64,000 nt of DNA from Typhlomys cinereus (taxonomy: Eukaryota; Chordata; Mammalia; Rodentia; Platacanthomyidae): positions 434,001 through 498,000 of the forward strand of contig JALPQD010000358.1 in NCBI GenBank assembly GCA_023101885.1. Direction: 5' to 3'. Positions 33,524-45,489 of this stretch are shown here, piece by piece. The position numbers and the translations under genes were made by a program. The notes under the pieces were generated by a model, which saw only the letters and a list, made by a program, of their open reading frames with translations, made no database searches and was not told the origin of the DNA. The first letter of the stretch is position 1, and the number at the start of each line of letters is the position of its first letter.

Positions 33524-34384
33524 TCCCAGAGGCATGGGAAGTGTCAGCATCATGGAATGTTGCCATGGACAGCTGCAGAAATTGAGTTGACATGGCCTCA
33601 GGGAAAGGCTTTGTGTGCTGTAGGTGACAGAGCGAGAGGTGTGAGGCTGCCCCAATCATTTGAGTGCAGATCATCACAATCCCATGGGCTGTACACAGAG
33701 GGTAAGATCTGATGTTTGTCATAATGTATATCAGTTTTACTTTGACCTTAATTAACTCTTCTGGCTATGCTCTTCTATTTTACATCAGGAACAAGAATAT
33801 GTGTTCTATATCACCATACAAATTGTTCTTATTCTATAGGGTGCACAGTTAAGAGATTGCATTTTGTCTCATTAGAATATGAAGACTGTTGGGATTGTGA
33901 AGTCCTTAAAAGTTGGACTAAATGCATTCTGCATCATGAAATGTCCAGTGGCCTGTAAGTCTGGGGCACAGTGTTGTTCTTGGAAAGTGAAAGTTCTCAG
34001 TCCTATGACTGGGAATACCTAATCTCAAGTCCATGGTTATGTGTGGAATTGCTGTAGAGTGATTAGGAGGTGGAACAGCTAAGGGATATGTGAGTCGGTC
34101 TGGGAAATCCTGTGTGTTCACAGCCTGGTCCCACTGCATATTCACCTTTTATTTCCTCAGAATGTGCCTGCTGCCATGTCTGTCCTGCCATGATTAGCTG
34201 TATCTCTTTGAAATTTTAAGCCAAATAAGCCCTTTACCCCAATAGTTGCTTCTGCCAGGTTTATTTGAGCACAAAAGAAAAAGGAAATAAAATACATTCT
34301 CTGAAATATCCTGTGCCAATCAGTGTTGTGTCTCTCTCTAAAATTTACTTTTTCATTGTGTTCCTTTAAAACCATGGAAGAAAC
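33524..34384. repeat. Diverged MaLR/ERVL-like sequence, tentative
   Basis: The part GAATATGAAGACTGTTGGGA and GTCCTTAAAAGTTGGACTAA, and the end GCCAAATAAGCCCTTTACCC...TTTATTTGAGCA, resemble rodent MaLR/ERVL internal and LTR sequence from memory. No gene is seen. Boundaries and class are uncertain. Confidence 0.4.
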
Positions 34385-34830
34385 ATTGACAGATACAGTC
34401 ACAACATGATTGGACTTTGCCTGACCTGCATAATGGCTGACATGACAACTCCCCAAACCATAGTAGAGATCACAGCAAGAATGCTTCAGTCAGTAAGATC
34501 CTTAGAGGCAAGGGGGTAAACGGTGATAATAGAGTTCGCATGCCAGTGGGCACACCAAGAAGGGACCCCAAGCTATATCACTGAATCCTGAACCCTCACT
34601 AGTGTAGAGGACTCAAAGAGAAATTGAGTGCCTTATAAACAGATGCTCTGAAGAATGGGATGGAGAAAACAGGAAGCAACAGGAAAGAATAAGGAAAGTA
34701 AAGGGGTAAGAGGGAGGGAGAGTGGGAAGGGGGTAATGCAATGGGGGACAACGGGGAAAGGGAGGGTGAAGAGAGAAGAAAGAGGGTACCTACTGAGCTT
34801 GTATGATCAGACAAAAAAGTAATAAAAAAC
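34385..34830 (+). mobile_element. Old L1 3' UTR end
   Basis: CTTAGAGGCAAGGGGGTAAACG, a long purine-rich tract (34650-34780) and GGTACCTACTGAGCTTGTAT, then an A-rich tail, follow the order of the L1 3' UTR in this window but are clearly diverged. No coding part is attached. Confidence 0.7.
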
Positions 34831-35221
34831 CATATATAGATTCTCTGTGGATGTATAACACAAAGTTGGGCTCTTGCCAAGTCTTTAATGCAATGTGTGT
34901 TTTCCACTGGAAACCTTTGAGTCTTACCTGTACTAATCTGCTTCGATTGGTAACTTCATCTTCCCTACTTCCCGAAGATGGCACAGTGATCTCTTTTTAC
35001 AGTATATTTAGGATGTTCTGCTTGCCTTCACAAACACTTTTCCTTTACTATCCCAAATCAGTTCCAAAGACTTTCCTCCCCTTTGCTAGGCAGTTCCAGA
35101 AAATTAAGCTCAAATTTGCTGAAATAGCTGATTTTCAACCGATTAGGCCTAAATAAGGTGCAAAACCAATCACTGGAAGGTGTGGATTGGCACCTAGTGA
35201 AAAGTGGTGTTTAGGGCACCA
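34831..35221. other. Unassigned DNA
   Basis: I see no gene. A 117-residue open frame at 34803-35156 shows no recognised domain. Confidence 0.4.
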
Positions 35222-36165
35222 TCTTTTTTTTTTTAATAATGTATTTATTATTTTCCACTCATACAAACATTTAAAAAAATTTTTTTGTTATTTCCACTCA
35301 TACAAACTTAACAGGCACACCGGTCCCCCAGTCCCTCCAACCCCCTTACCCCTTGTGCCCTGCTACCCTCCCCCTTTCCTCCCCATCCCCCAGTGCCTCC
35401 CCCTCCCATCCCCGGAGCATCCTTTAATGTGCATGCCAAACTATCCTCTGAGTCCTCCTCTCCAATGAGGTGCAAGGACCCAGTAGCATTTCCCAGACCC
35501 CTTTCCTGTGTTCCCGTTAAGCATAGGAACACTACTGTGACTGTCAATCCCTGGCCTCCCAGGATCCTAGTGCCTTTAGCAAATGCTAGACTTTGTGAGG
35601 TCAATAGTGTGTTGGACATTGCGCAGGGCATGTAAAGTCCAAATATGATTGCTTCGGCCCTACCTTGTGTGGAGTATCTTGCATGCCATTGCTCCTCTCA
35701 TCCTTGTGCTCTTACAATCTTACCACCCCCTATTCTGCAAATTTCCCTGAGCTTCAGGATGGGGAGAGATTAGGCTGGCCTAGTTCTAGGTGATTGATAT
35801 AGAGTCTCTGATGTTCTGGATTATGGTTTGTTGATTTTTTTTTCAGTTTTGCTGCTTCCACAATGCTCTTGGCTCCACCCTGATGGATTTTGGATGTCAC
35901 CCCCAGGCCATAGATAAAGACCTGTTAAATTAGAGTCTTGTTATAACAGTATATTCAAAGGTAGATGTAATAAAAGTAGGAAACGGCGGTGAGGGAGGGA
36001 TCAATCACCCATCTGCGAAATGGTTACTTTCTATCTGCCAGACTATATGCCCTCCCCTTCTGGTAAGATCATACCCCATCAGTTGTAAATGATCAGGAAG
36101 GAAAGTCTGTGGACTTAACCAGATGTCTCATTACTTACTTGCAGCCCTTGATGGTGGCCTATTTT
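35222..36165 (-). mobile_element. L1 3' UTR, 5'-truncated
   Basis: Two stacked tails start it: TTTATTATTTTCCACTCATACA at about 35240, then TTATTTCCACTCATACAAAC at 35285. A short L1 tail may therefore have landed in the tail of another. The reversed 3' UTR follows through the C-rich tract and CTCTTACAATCTTACCACCC to CCTATTTTCTCTGTTG near 36165, where the next L1 tail begins. Confidence 0.85.
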
Positions 36166-36745
36166 CTCTGTTGTACATACAAACTTAATAGGTACCCCGG
36201 TAGCCTCCTCCCACCACCCCTCCCTGGACCTCCCTATTGCCTCCCCCCTTTTTCCTTTCCTTTCCCCCCTCTGTCCCTTTCTCCCAGTGCCCCCTCCCCC
36301 CATTCCTGGAGCATCCTTTAATGTGTATGTCAAACTTTCCTCTGAGTCCTCATCTCTGATGAGGTGTAAGGACTCACTGGCATTTTCTCGAACTCTGTCT
36401 TGTGTTCCCCTTATGTATAGGAACACTATTGTGGCTGTTAAACCCTTGCTTCTAAGGATCCTAGTGCCTTTAGTCCATGCTAGACTTTGAGGGGTCAATG
36501 ATATGTTGGTCATTGCACAGATCATGCAGAGTCCTATTATAATTGCTTCAGCCCTAACTTGTGTGGAGTATCTTGCATATCATGACTCCTCCCATCCTTG
36601 TGCATTACACTCTTACCGCCCCCTCTTCCGCAAATTTCCCTGAGCTTCAGGATGGGGAGAGATTAGGCAGGCCTGATTCCAGGTGGTTGATATAGAGTCT
36701 CTGATGTTCTGAATTATGGTTTCTTGATTTTTTTTTCAGTTTTGC
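36166..36745 (-). mobile_element. L1 3' UTR fragment
   Basis: Reversed 3' UTR from ACATACAAACTTAATAGGTA through the C-rich tract, ACCGCCCCCTCTTCCGCAAA and TTTTTTTTCAGTTTTGCTAG. It is truncated at about 36745. About 100 bp of unassigned DNA follow. Confidence 0.85.
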
Positions 36746-36844
36746 TAGGTCATAATCTTGACAAAGGTATTTCCATTTCAGGATATTTGGGTAGTGGCTG
36801 AGAAGAGTCACTTCTGAATTTTGCATGGAAAAGAGAATACAGAA

Positions 36845-38605
36845 TTTTTAAATATTTTTTTCCACTCATAAAACTTGATAGGTACCCCATTCCACTACCT
36901 CCCTCCATCCCACCCTGTATTCCCTTGCCCCCTCCCCCATTTTCTTCTTCCTTCCCCCCTCTCTTTCTCCCATTGTCCCCTCCCCCATCCCTGGAGCATC
37001 CTTTAGTGTGCATGTCAAACTTCCCTCTGGGTCCTCCTTTCTGATGAGGTGTAAGGACTCAGTGACATTTCCTAAAACTCTTTCTTGTGTTCCTCTTTAG
37101 TATAGGAACACTATTGTGGCTGCTAATCCCTTGTTCCTAAGGATCCTAGTGCCTGTGATCCATGGTAGACTTTGGGGGGTCTATGATATGTCAGTCATTG
37201 CAAAGGTCTTGCAAAGTCTCATTATATTTACTTCGGCTCTAACTTGTGTGGAGTATGTTGCATGTTGTTGCTCTTCTCCATCTTTAGGCACTTACAATCC
37301 TATTGCCCCATTTTCTCCAAATTTCCCTGACCATTAGGATGGGGAGAAATTAGGCTGGCCTGGTTCCTAGTAATTAATGTAGGGTCTCCGATGTTCTGAA
37401 TTATGGTCTGTTTTTTGTTTCTTTTTTTTTCCCCCAGTTTTGCTGTTCCTACACTGCCCTTGGCTCCATTTTGATGGGTGTTGGATGTCACATCCTAGCC
37501 AGAGATAAAATGCTGTTAAAATAGAGTCTTATTATAGAGATTTATTTGTGAATGTGTCACTAAGTGGGTTTGGTACTAAGATCCACCTATTAGGGAGTAC
37601 ATACAGTGCTTAATTTTCTGTGTCTGGGATACTTCACTCAATATAATTTTTTCTAATTTCATCCATTTCCCAGCAAATTGCATTAATTCATCATTTTTGA
37701 TGGCTGAGTAGTATTCCATTGTATACATGTACTACATTTTCCTTATCCACTCATCCACTGTTGGGAATTTGAGTTGATTCCATGACTTTGCTATTGTAAA
37801 CAGTGCTGTTATGAACATGGTCGTGCTTGGGCCATTGAGGTGAATTTTTGCTGTATGGGGAATTATTCCCAAATGTGGAATAGCAGGGTCATATGGCATT
37901 TCAATCTTTAACTTTTTTAAGAATCGCCAGAGGGTTCACCAGAGTGGTTGTATAAGCCTGCTTTTCTACCAGCAATGTAAGATAGTCCCTTTCTCACCAC
38001 ATCTTCTCCAGCATTTGGTGTTGTTTGCATTACATTCTTGACTGGGGTGAGATGATATCTCAGGGAGGTTTTGATTTGCATTTCCCTGATGGCTAAGGAT
38101 GTGGAGCATTTTCTAAGATATTTTTTAGACATTTCAATTTCGTTCCTGGTAAAGTTTCTTTTAAGTTCCAAGGCCATTAGTTTCCTTGGTGTTTAGTTTT
38201 CTAAGTTCTTTGTGCACTCTGGATAATAGAGCTCTATCAGATATGTGGTTAGTGAAGACTTTCTCTGATTCTGTGGGTTGCCTTTGTGCTCAAGTTACAA
38301 TCTCTTTATCTGAACAGAACCTCTTTAATTTCACAAGATCCCAACTGTTGAGAGTTGGTAGCAGTGACTGTGCCATTGGATGTCTCTTTAGGAAATGTTG
38401 GCCTAGCCCAATCAGCTCGAGGGAGTTCCTTACCCTTTCAACTAAGGATTTTGTACTCTCTGGCCTTATATCAAGGTCGTTGATCCACTTGGAATTAATT
38501 TTTGTACATAGTGACAAGTACGGGTCCAGTTTAAATATTCTGCATGTGTTGATCCAGTTTTGCAGCACCATTTGTTGAAGATGCTGTTCTTTTTCCATTG
38601 GATTT
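36845..38605 (-). mobile_element. L1 with 3' UTR and ORF2 C-terminal part
   Basis: The tail side is at 36850, the 3' UTR continues to about 37570 with an internal loss after GAGTCTTATTATA, and ORF2 follows. It stops at TTCCATTGGATTTTTGGGAG near 38605, only about 65 bp from the V2R exon. Confidence 0.88.
37580..38605 (-). pseudogene. L1 ORF2 C-terminal fragment
   Basis: Minus-strand reading gives the post-RT region with WINTCRIFKLDPYLSLCTK, then [15 protein letters not shown] and the [14 protein letters not shown] block. The Cys-rich region and final segment lie toward 37600 in changed frames. Several indels break it (near 38180 and 37950). No catalytic RT motif is included, as the fragment begins downstream of it. 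Confidence 0.85.
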
Positions 38606-38669
38606 TTGGGAGAATGGAGAAATAACTGCAGTTGATCTGATCGTCACTGTGTCTGTCATCATATATGGA

Positions 38670-39534
38670 TCAGTGAATGAAGTGTCGAGCTGATCAGTAT
38701 GCCAACCCAGAACACAATCACTATCTCCAAAAAAGTGTCACCTTCCTGGCTTATGAAAACCCTCTGGGGATGGCGCTGGTGAGCATGGCCCTGGGCTTCT
38801 CTGCTCTCACAGCTGGTGCTCTTGGTATCTTGGTGAAGCACCACCACACTGCCATTTTGAAGGCCAATAACCACACTCTCAGCTATATCCTGCTCACATG
38901 CATCATGCTTTACTTTCTCTGCTCCTTGTTCTTCATCGGACATCCTAGCACAGCCACCTGCATCCTGCAGCAGACCACATTTGGAGTTGTGTTCAATGTG
39001 GCTTTATCCACGTCTTGGCCAAAACTATCACTGTGGTTATGACCTTCAGGGTCACAACCCCAGGAAGAAAGATGAGGTGGCTGCTACTGTTCAGGGCACC
39101 AAATGCCATCATTCCCATTTGCACCATTGTCCAACTTGTTCTCTGTGGAATTTAGTTGGGGACATCCCCTCCTTTTATTGACCAAGGTCTTCAGTTGGAT
39201 CCTGTCCACATCATCATTGTGTGTCCTGGGCTATCTAGGCTCTCTGGCTCTAACTAGTTTCACTGTAGCATTTCTGGCCAGGGACCTGCCTGATACCTTC
39301 AATGAAGCCAAGTTCCTGACCTTCACCATGCTACAGAGCATGTGGCTCACCTTCCTGCCTGTCTACCACAGCACCAAGGGCAAGGTCATGGTTGGCTTGG
39401 AGGTCTTCTCCATCCTGGCCTCCAGTGCAGGGCTCCTGCTCTGCATCTTTTTTCCGAAGTGCTATGTTATTATCCTAAGACCTGAAAGAAATTGTTTCAA
39501 ACATTTAAAAGCAAATAGAGTGCAGAGCCAATAG
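38670..39534 (+). pseudogene. Vomeronasal type-2 receptor (V2R), 7TM exon, broken
   Basis: V2Rs are class C G-protein-coupled receptors of vomeronasal sensory neurons. Their last exon encodes the seven-helix part. Visible in order are a Cys-rich-end segment (CRADQYANPEHNHYLQKSV), YENPLGMALVSMALGFSALT (TM1), FLCSLFFIGHPSTATCILQQ (TM3 entry), [51 protein letters not shown] (TM6), [13 protein letters not shown] and a final TM7 with [18 protein letters not shown]. Lesions: a 1-base loss near 39011, TAG for Trp at 39153-39155, and a loss of roughly 30-35 bp near 39222 that drops the segment before TM5. A further short in-frame loss lies in TM6. No upstream exons are in the window. Confidence 0.92.
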
Positions 39535-40992
39535 GCAGTCACTTTAATATTAATACATAGGTCTTTTTTGCATAGTTTAGGTTTTGCAACATTTATAGCA
39601 AGGACCAATCTGAATTTTTATTTTACCGTGACCAGGTAACTAATGTTATATAAACCCTTCATGGGGAATTTCGCCTTCTTTTAGAGTGAGTAACCTAGGA
39701 CTCACCCAAAATACTATTTGTTGCAGTTCACCTGCATGGTTGCTGATAAATAACTATAAAATGGCATAATGGAACAAGGGGTTTATTTTCCCTTATGATT
39801 ACTGGTTACAGTTCTCAGTCCAGCTTCACAGGAGAGCATTCACCAACACCAGGACCTAGGGAATTGGCCACAACATCTCTACACAACAGCTGAGAGAGGG
39901 ACGATCCTTACTTTCAGACTGACCAGTAAGTCTGGCCAAGTGTACAAAATAATGCCAACTTTCCCAATCAGCTCTCAGTATTTTATTCCATTGCCTAGTA
40001 CCACCCATCCTGACCTTGACCTTCCCCATCAATTAGACAATCTCTTGCAGGTTTGCTCTGGGCTTAACTACACCATTATTCCTCTACAAATATGCCAAGA
40101 CCTCAAACCCCGAACCATCAAGTTGTGCCTAACTATGACTGTTTATTTTATTTACTCTTTACAAACTCAAGTATTGTGGCGTTGATACAATTTCAGTATG
40201 TTCAAATTGAGAATCCATCCTGCCCTTTGTATATTAAGTGGAACATCTTGTAATGCCTCACAGTGGGCAAAATATGTCATTTTTAATTCTTACTGGTTAG
40301 TTCCTTTCAACTTTCTTTTTATTAGTACTGATGTTAGACTGAGAATGTAGTTGGTTTTTGCAGATGTGATATAAACTATTTAATAATGTTTAATTCACAT
40401 ATATGTAATACATCATACAAAATTTAATACATAATATTTTGCCAATTTTCCTGTATAATATTTCTGTGAGGCTATGTGTTTTTCTGTGCATAGGGCTGGT
40501 TTCATAAAGCTTCATTTTTCAATCATTTTACTTTCTCTCTGATTTACTGTTAAGTTTTCTTATGAGGATACCAAATAGGGTGTCCAGTGGTATACCGACT
40601 GACACATTGCTCTCAATTCAGCAAGTACCTGGACATATTCTGACATAGGTAATCATATAAAACACAGTGGGTCACTCTCACACCAAAAGACCATTCAAGT
40701 GGTAGAGAGTTCATTGGCCAGAAGCTCTTTGTTTTTTAGTTCAAAAAGTAGAGAGAGATAGGGTAATACTGGCAGAAGATGACTTCATTGTGTACATGCA
40801 TGTATGTTGTTATCTACGTTTCTGGCTCTTTACATCACTTAACAGTTTCTAGGTTCCTCTACATTGCGACTAGTTTCTCCTGTTCATCTTATATCCTCAA
40901 ATTTTAAATTCAGATAAGTATGTCATCAAGTTTTAAATAAAGATAATTTCTACTTCTAAGACAAATTACATTCTAAATATTTTCATTTTTAG
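39535..40992. other. Unassigned A/T-rich DNA
   Basis: This is the 3' flank of the V2R relic. I see no gene or clear repeat. An 81-residue open frame at 39940-40185 has no recognised domain. Confidence 0.4.
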
Positions 40993-41029
<37 letters not shown>

Positions 41030-41260
41030 AGGCATTTGAATGTGTGCCATTGGAGGAACAAGGGTAACTTCAGGAATCGTCCTGGATGATTCTACCTCCT
41101 TATTGCTTCACTCTGGGATTTCCCAGGCTCTGTTTTCCAAGGGTGAAATTTCAGGCCACTGCCATATCTACCCAGCAAAATGTAGGATGTAGAGATATGA
41201 ACTCAGGTCCTTCTACTTGTGAGGAGTGGGCTTAACAATTAAGCCATTTCTCCAGCCTAA
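40993..41260 (-). mobile_element. tRNA-derived SINE, antisense, old copy
   Basis: On the minus strand it starts GGCTGGAGAAATGGCTTAAT and has AAGGACCTGAGTTCATATCT (B-box region), AATCATCCAGGACGATTCCT and a (CA)n tract (plus-strand GT at 40996-41028). It resembles the copies at 9141 and 14285. Confidence 0.8.
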
Positions 41261-41375
41261 CAAATTACATTTGAATCCATGCATTATTATCAGGAAAATG
41301 ATATTATCATAAAAACAAAACATTTTTGAAGGGAAAAAGAAAATTGGTACTTATGACTTTTAAAAAGTGTTCATA

Positions 41376-43269
41376 CAAATCATTGCGCCTCCCATCCTTT
41401 TGCTCTTACAATCTTACCACCCCCTCTTCCGCAAATTTCCCTGAGCTTCAGGATGGGGAGAGATTAGTCTGGCCTAGTTCTAGGTGGTTGATATAGAGTC
41501 TCTGAAGTTCTGGATTTTGGTTTGTTGATTTTCTTTTGCAGATTTCCTGCTCCTACAATGCCCTTCACTCCATCCTGATGGGTATTGTATGTCACCCCCT
41601 GGCCAGAGACAAAAAGCTGTTAAACTGGAGTCTTCTTATAAGAGTATATTCAAAGGTAGATGTAATAAAATTAGGAAACCGCAGTGAGGGAGGGGTCAAT
41701 CACCCATTTGCAAAATGGTTAATTTTTTTCTGCCAGACCATATGTCCTCCCTTTCTGGTGAGATCATACCTCATCAGTTGTAAATGATCAGGAACGAACA
41801 TCTGTGAACTGAACCAGGTGTCTCATTACTTATTTGCAGTCCTTGATGGAGGCCTATTTTCTCTGCTGTAACATGGTCCCCTCTCTCCTTGTTTCTGGTG
41901 TGGCCCTCCTACCCCATCCCTCCTGTTCATAATCCTTGCAATTACTGTAGGTATTACAGAGATTTATTTTTGAGTGTCTCTAGGTCGGCTGGGTGGGTTT
42001 GGTACTAGGAGCCACTTATTAGGGAGTACATATGGTGCTTAATTTTCTGGGTTTGGGATACTTCACTTAATATAATTGTTTCTAATGACATCCATTTCCC
42101 GGCAAATTCCAGTAATTCATCATTTTTAATGGTTGAGTAGTACTCCATTGTATAGATGTAACACATCTTCCTTATCCACTCATCAACAGTTGGACATTTG
42201 GGTTGATTCCATGACTTTGCTAGTAAACAGTGCTGCTATGAACATGGTCGTGCTTGTGCTATCGAGGTGAACCTCTGCTGCATGGGGGGTTATTCCCAAA
42301 AGTGGAATCGCAGGGTCATATGGCATTTCAATCTTTAATTTCTTTAAGAATCTCCAGACAGCTCGCCAGAGTGGCTGTATGAGCCTGCATTCCCGCCAGC
42401 AATGTAGGAGAGTTCCCCTCTCTCCACATCCTCTCCAGCATTTGTTGTTGTTTTTATTGTGGATTTTTGCCATCCTGACCGGGGTGAGATGATATCTCAG
42501 GGAAGTTTTGATTTGCATTTCCCTGATGGCTAAAGAAGTGGAGCATTTTTTAAGATATTTGTTAGACATTTTAATTTCATCCCTGGTAACGTTTCTTTTA
42601 AGTTCCAGGGCCCATTTTTTAATTGGGCCATTAGTTTCCTTGGTGTTTAGTTTTCTAAGTTCTTTGTGCACTCTGGATAATAGAGCTCTTTCAGATATGT
42701 GGTTAGTGAAGATTTTCTTCCATTCTGTGGGTTGGACATTTGGGTTGATTCCATGACTTTGCTGCCTTTGAGCTCGTGTTACAATCTCTTTATCTGAACA
42801 GAAGCTCTTTAATTTCACAAGATCCCAACTGTTGAGAGTTGGTAGCAGTGACTGTGCCATTGGATGGCAAGATACTCCACACAAGTTAGGGCCAAAGAAA
42901 TCATAATGGGACTTTGCATGCCCTGTGCAATGTCCAACACACTATTGACCCCACAAAGTCTAGCATTTGCTAAAGGCACCAAGATCCTTGGAGGCAAGGG
43001 ATTGACAGCCACAGTAGTGTTCCTATGCTTAAGGGGAACACGGGAAAGGGTTCAGAGAAATGCCACTGGGTCCTTGTACGTCATCGGAGAGGAGGGCCCA
43101 GAGGAGAGTCTGGCGTGCACATTAAAGGACTCTCTGAGAATTGGGGGGGAGGCACTGGGGGATGGGGAGGGAGGGGTTAGGGGAAGGGGAGCAGGAGGGT
43201 CGGGGGGGAGGGAGGGAGGGAACTGGTGTACCTATTAAGTTTGTATGAGCGGAAATAATAATAAAAGTG
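41376..43269 (+). mobile_element. L1 with twin-priming 5' inversion
   Basis: The right part (42867-43269) is a plus-strand 3' UTR ending in GTATGAGCGGAAATAATAAT. The left part (41376-42866) is L1 in reverse: 3' UTR and ORF2 C-terminus. The two parts meet at adjacent L1 coordinates. The reversed part ends in sense ...GCAATGATTTG, and the direct part begins GCAAGATACTCC, which in other copies follow one another. An 18-bp target duplication, TTTTAAAAAGTGTTCATA, flanks the whole (41358-41375 and 43270-43287). This is the structure produced by twin priming. Confidence 0.93.
42003..42866 (-). pseudogene. L1 ORF2 C-terminal fragment in the inverted part
   Basis: The minus frame is open over about 230 residues, with [20 protein letters not shown], the [20 protein letters not shown] block, the intact Cys-rich [18 protein letters not shown] and [15 protein letters not shown]. 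Ten extra residues (SHGINPNV-type) sit between RQ and PTEW. They come from a 30-bp insertion copied from 42189-42221. A 2-base loss near 42221 shifts the last residues. Confidence 0.9.
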
Positions 43270-43287
43270 TTTTAAAAAGTGTTCATA

Positions 43288-45489
43288 AATCATAGTTTGA
43301 TTACAATAACCAGGTCTCATCTCATGAACAGTAATCTGGATGGAGCTTAATGGTAACAAATATCCAGAAGGACATAACAGTGAAAGGAAGACAGGTAGGA
43401 AAGAAGAAATTTTGTATTGGAAAAAAACAGTGGATTTGAATTGGCTAATGGTTGGAAGTGACATGTAATACACATGTAAAGTCCTAAAGGCATATAAATA
43501 AAATTAAAAAAAGGTAACCAAGTCTTTCACTAATGTGGGAAAATGAAAAACAGTACCATAAATGCCAAATAAGAAGAAACATATATGTACCAGATAAATC
43601 AGACAGAGCAGGTTTGTTTCTACACTAATAAAGATGAAAAGTATTGATTAGAAATCATTTTTCTTTCATTATTGTTTTCTGTTTTGTTTCATTCCAGAAA
43701 GGGCTTGGCCATGAAACCCCTCCCCCTTCACCCAGCCAAGGGGATCTTGCAAAAGAAGGGGCAGTACCAATCTACGTATCTGAGGTTAGGGGAGGAATTG
43801 CTAGACAGTATCTTCTGGTCATGAGCGCACATCCAAGCACTTGCTGCTGATATCCGTCACAGAGGTCTGCACAACAGTGACAAACCAATATTTCACCATT
43901 GATGAGGGAAAATTTCACAGATACTACACCTCCCTGAGATACTAATTTTATAATAAAATTTTCTTCATTAAACATAATTTACAGGATCATTAACATATAT
44001 AATTGCCAATAAATAAACATTGCTTCCAATATAATTCTTACAATACTTAACATTATGGAATTTAACACTCTTATGCTAGTTTGTTTTGACTTTATATAAC
44101 AGACAGTGATTTGTAGTTACTTAAGAGAAACATAGTTTTGTAGCCACATATTATGTGTAAAAGTGATTAAAAAAAAGAGCAATGTCACCCTCTTGGGAGT
44201 GGGGAATCTACCAAAGGAACTTAAGTCAGTCTCCCCCTAGACCCTATTTAAGGCAGATTCCTGGCAGGAGAAGAGGGCTTATTTGCTAACTGATTTACCC
44301 ACTGATAAGTCAGTGATATCTGAGGAGTACATGCATGAGTACTTGTCAGTGTAGGTCTCCAGATGAAACTCAGAGGATCGCCTACACTAAAAATCTTTGA
44401 AGTAGGGGAAAAATTGACTGCAAAGTAGAAAATATGAATTGGGACAGGAAGGGGTCAGGAACTGGGTAACAAGGAGGTGAAAACACATAAATTCGTCCTA
44501 TTTGTACATTCAAACGTCAGTGAATAAGAGCAGTTATATAGAAAAAGCTGAGAGAATCTACTTTTGGGTGATTTTCTTTTTTTTTTTTTTGCAATTGTTA
44601 TTATAAGTTATTAGGGGTTATTTAATCATATTAGAAACTAAAGTTTAAATTATTCCACATGAGGCCATTCCAACTATCAAAACTTTCAGCAAATAAATGA
44701 TATGAGATTGTTTAAAACATTTTTTTTTTGTGGAACATTAATATTTTCACACATATATGCAACTAGTCATATAAAAACTATACACATGCTCATTTGACTT
44801 GATGGCATTACATCATATAATCTGATTTCATTTTGTAGATCCTCCTTTCATTTTGTTTTTTTTGTATGCATGTATGTTACATTAAAGAAGTAAAACTTAA
44901 ACGCATAACCAAACTCATAAATAATTTTTTGTATGCATGTATGTTACATTAAAGAAGTAAAACTTAAACGCATAACCAAACTCATAAATAATTAAATACA
45001 TTAAACTAGTAGACAGTTAAATCTAAGAAAATGACAACAAGAGAAATACTCAAAAGTTCTTTTTACAAATGAATAGAAATGTCAAAGAGAAAACAAATAT
45101 AATATGCTAACTTTCATTTATTCATCATTTCTCTATTTATCATGATTTGTCTTTTTACATGATAAGATGATTATGATATATTATTAGAAAGATATTGCAA
45201 AATGATTAAAGTCTTGGACATGATTATATAGCATATAATTCACAAATATATATAAGTTCTGAAATAATGTGCAAACAGTAAAATAATATATAATTTATCT
45301 TTCTTCAGAAACTATGCTAAAATTACCTCTAAGGGAAAGATTTATTTTGCAACCTCTAACAAATATGTAAGTTGACGTAAATTTTAAATTGTTGAGAATC
45401 ACAGTGGATATATTTGATCTTCATTGAGGATACAATGTAGACTTGGGAATAGGCCCAGGGATAGGAATAATTAACAAATGAGTGTTTTC
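43288..45489. other. Unassigned A/T-rich DNA
   Basis: Over 2 kb with no gene recognised. It contains a 67-bp tandem duplication (44858-44993), a T run (about 44577-44591) and short A/T-rich tracts. Confidence 0.45.
44858..44993. repeat. Tandem duplication, 2 x 67 bp
   Basis: The unit containing GTATGCATGTATGTTACATT and ACTTAAACGCATAACCAAAC occurs twice with a period of 67 bp (GTATGC at 44864 and 44931). I see no mismatch between the copies, so the duplication is recent or an assembly artefact. Confidence 0.95.

Noticed and set aside
38981..39181. Alternative-frame open reading in the V2R exon
   Set aside because: It is out of frame with the receptor on both sides. The true reading passes through the third frame and hits the TAG at 39153.
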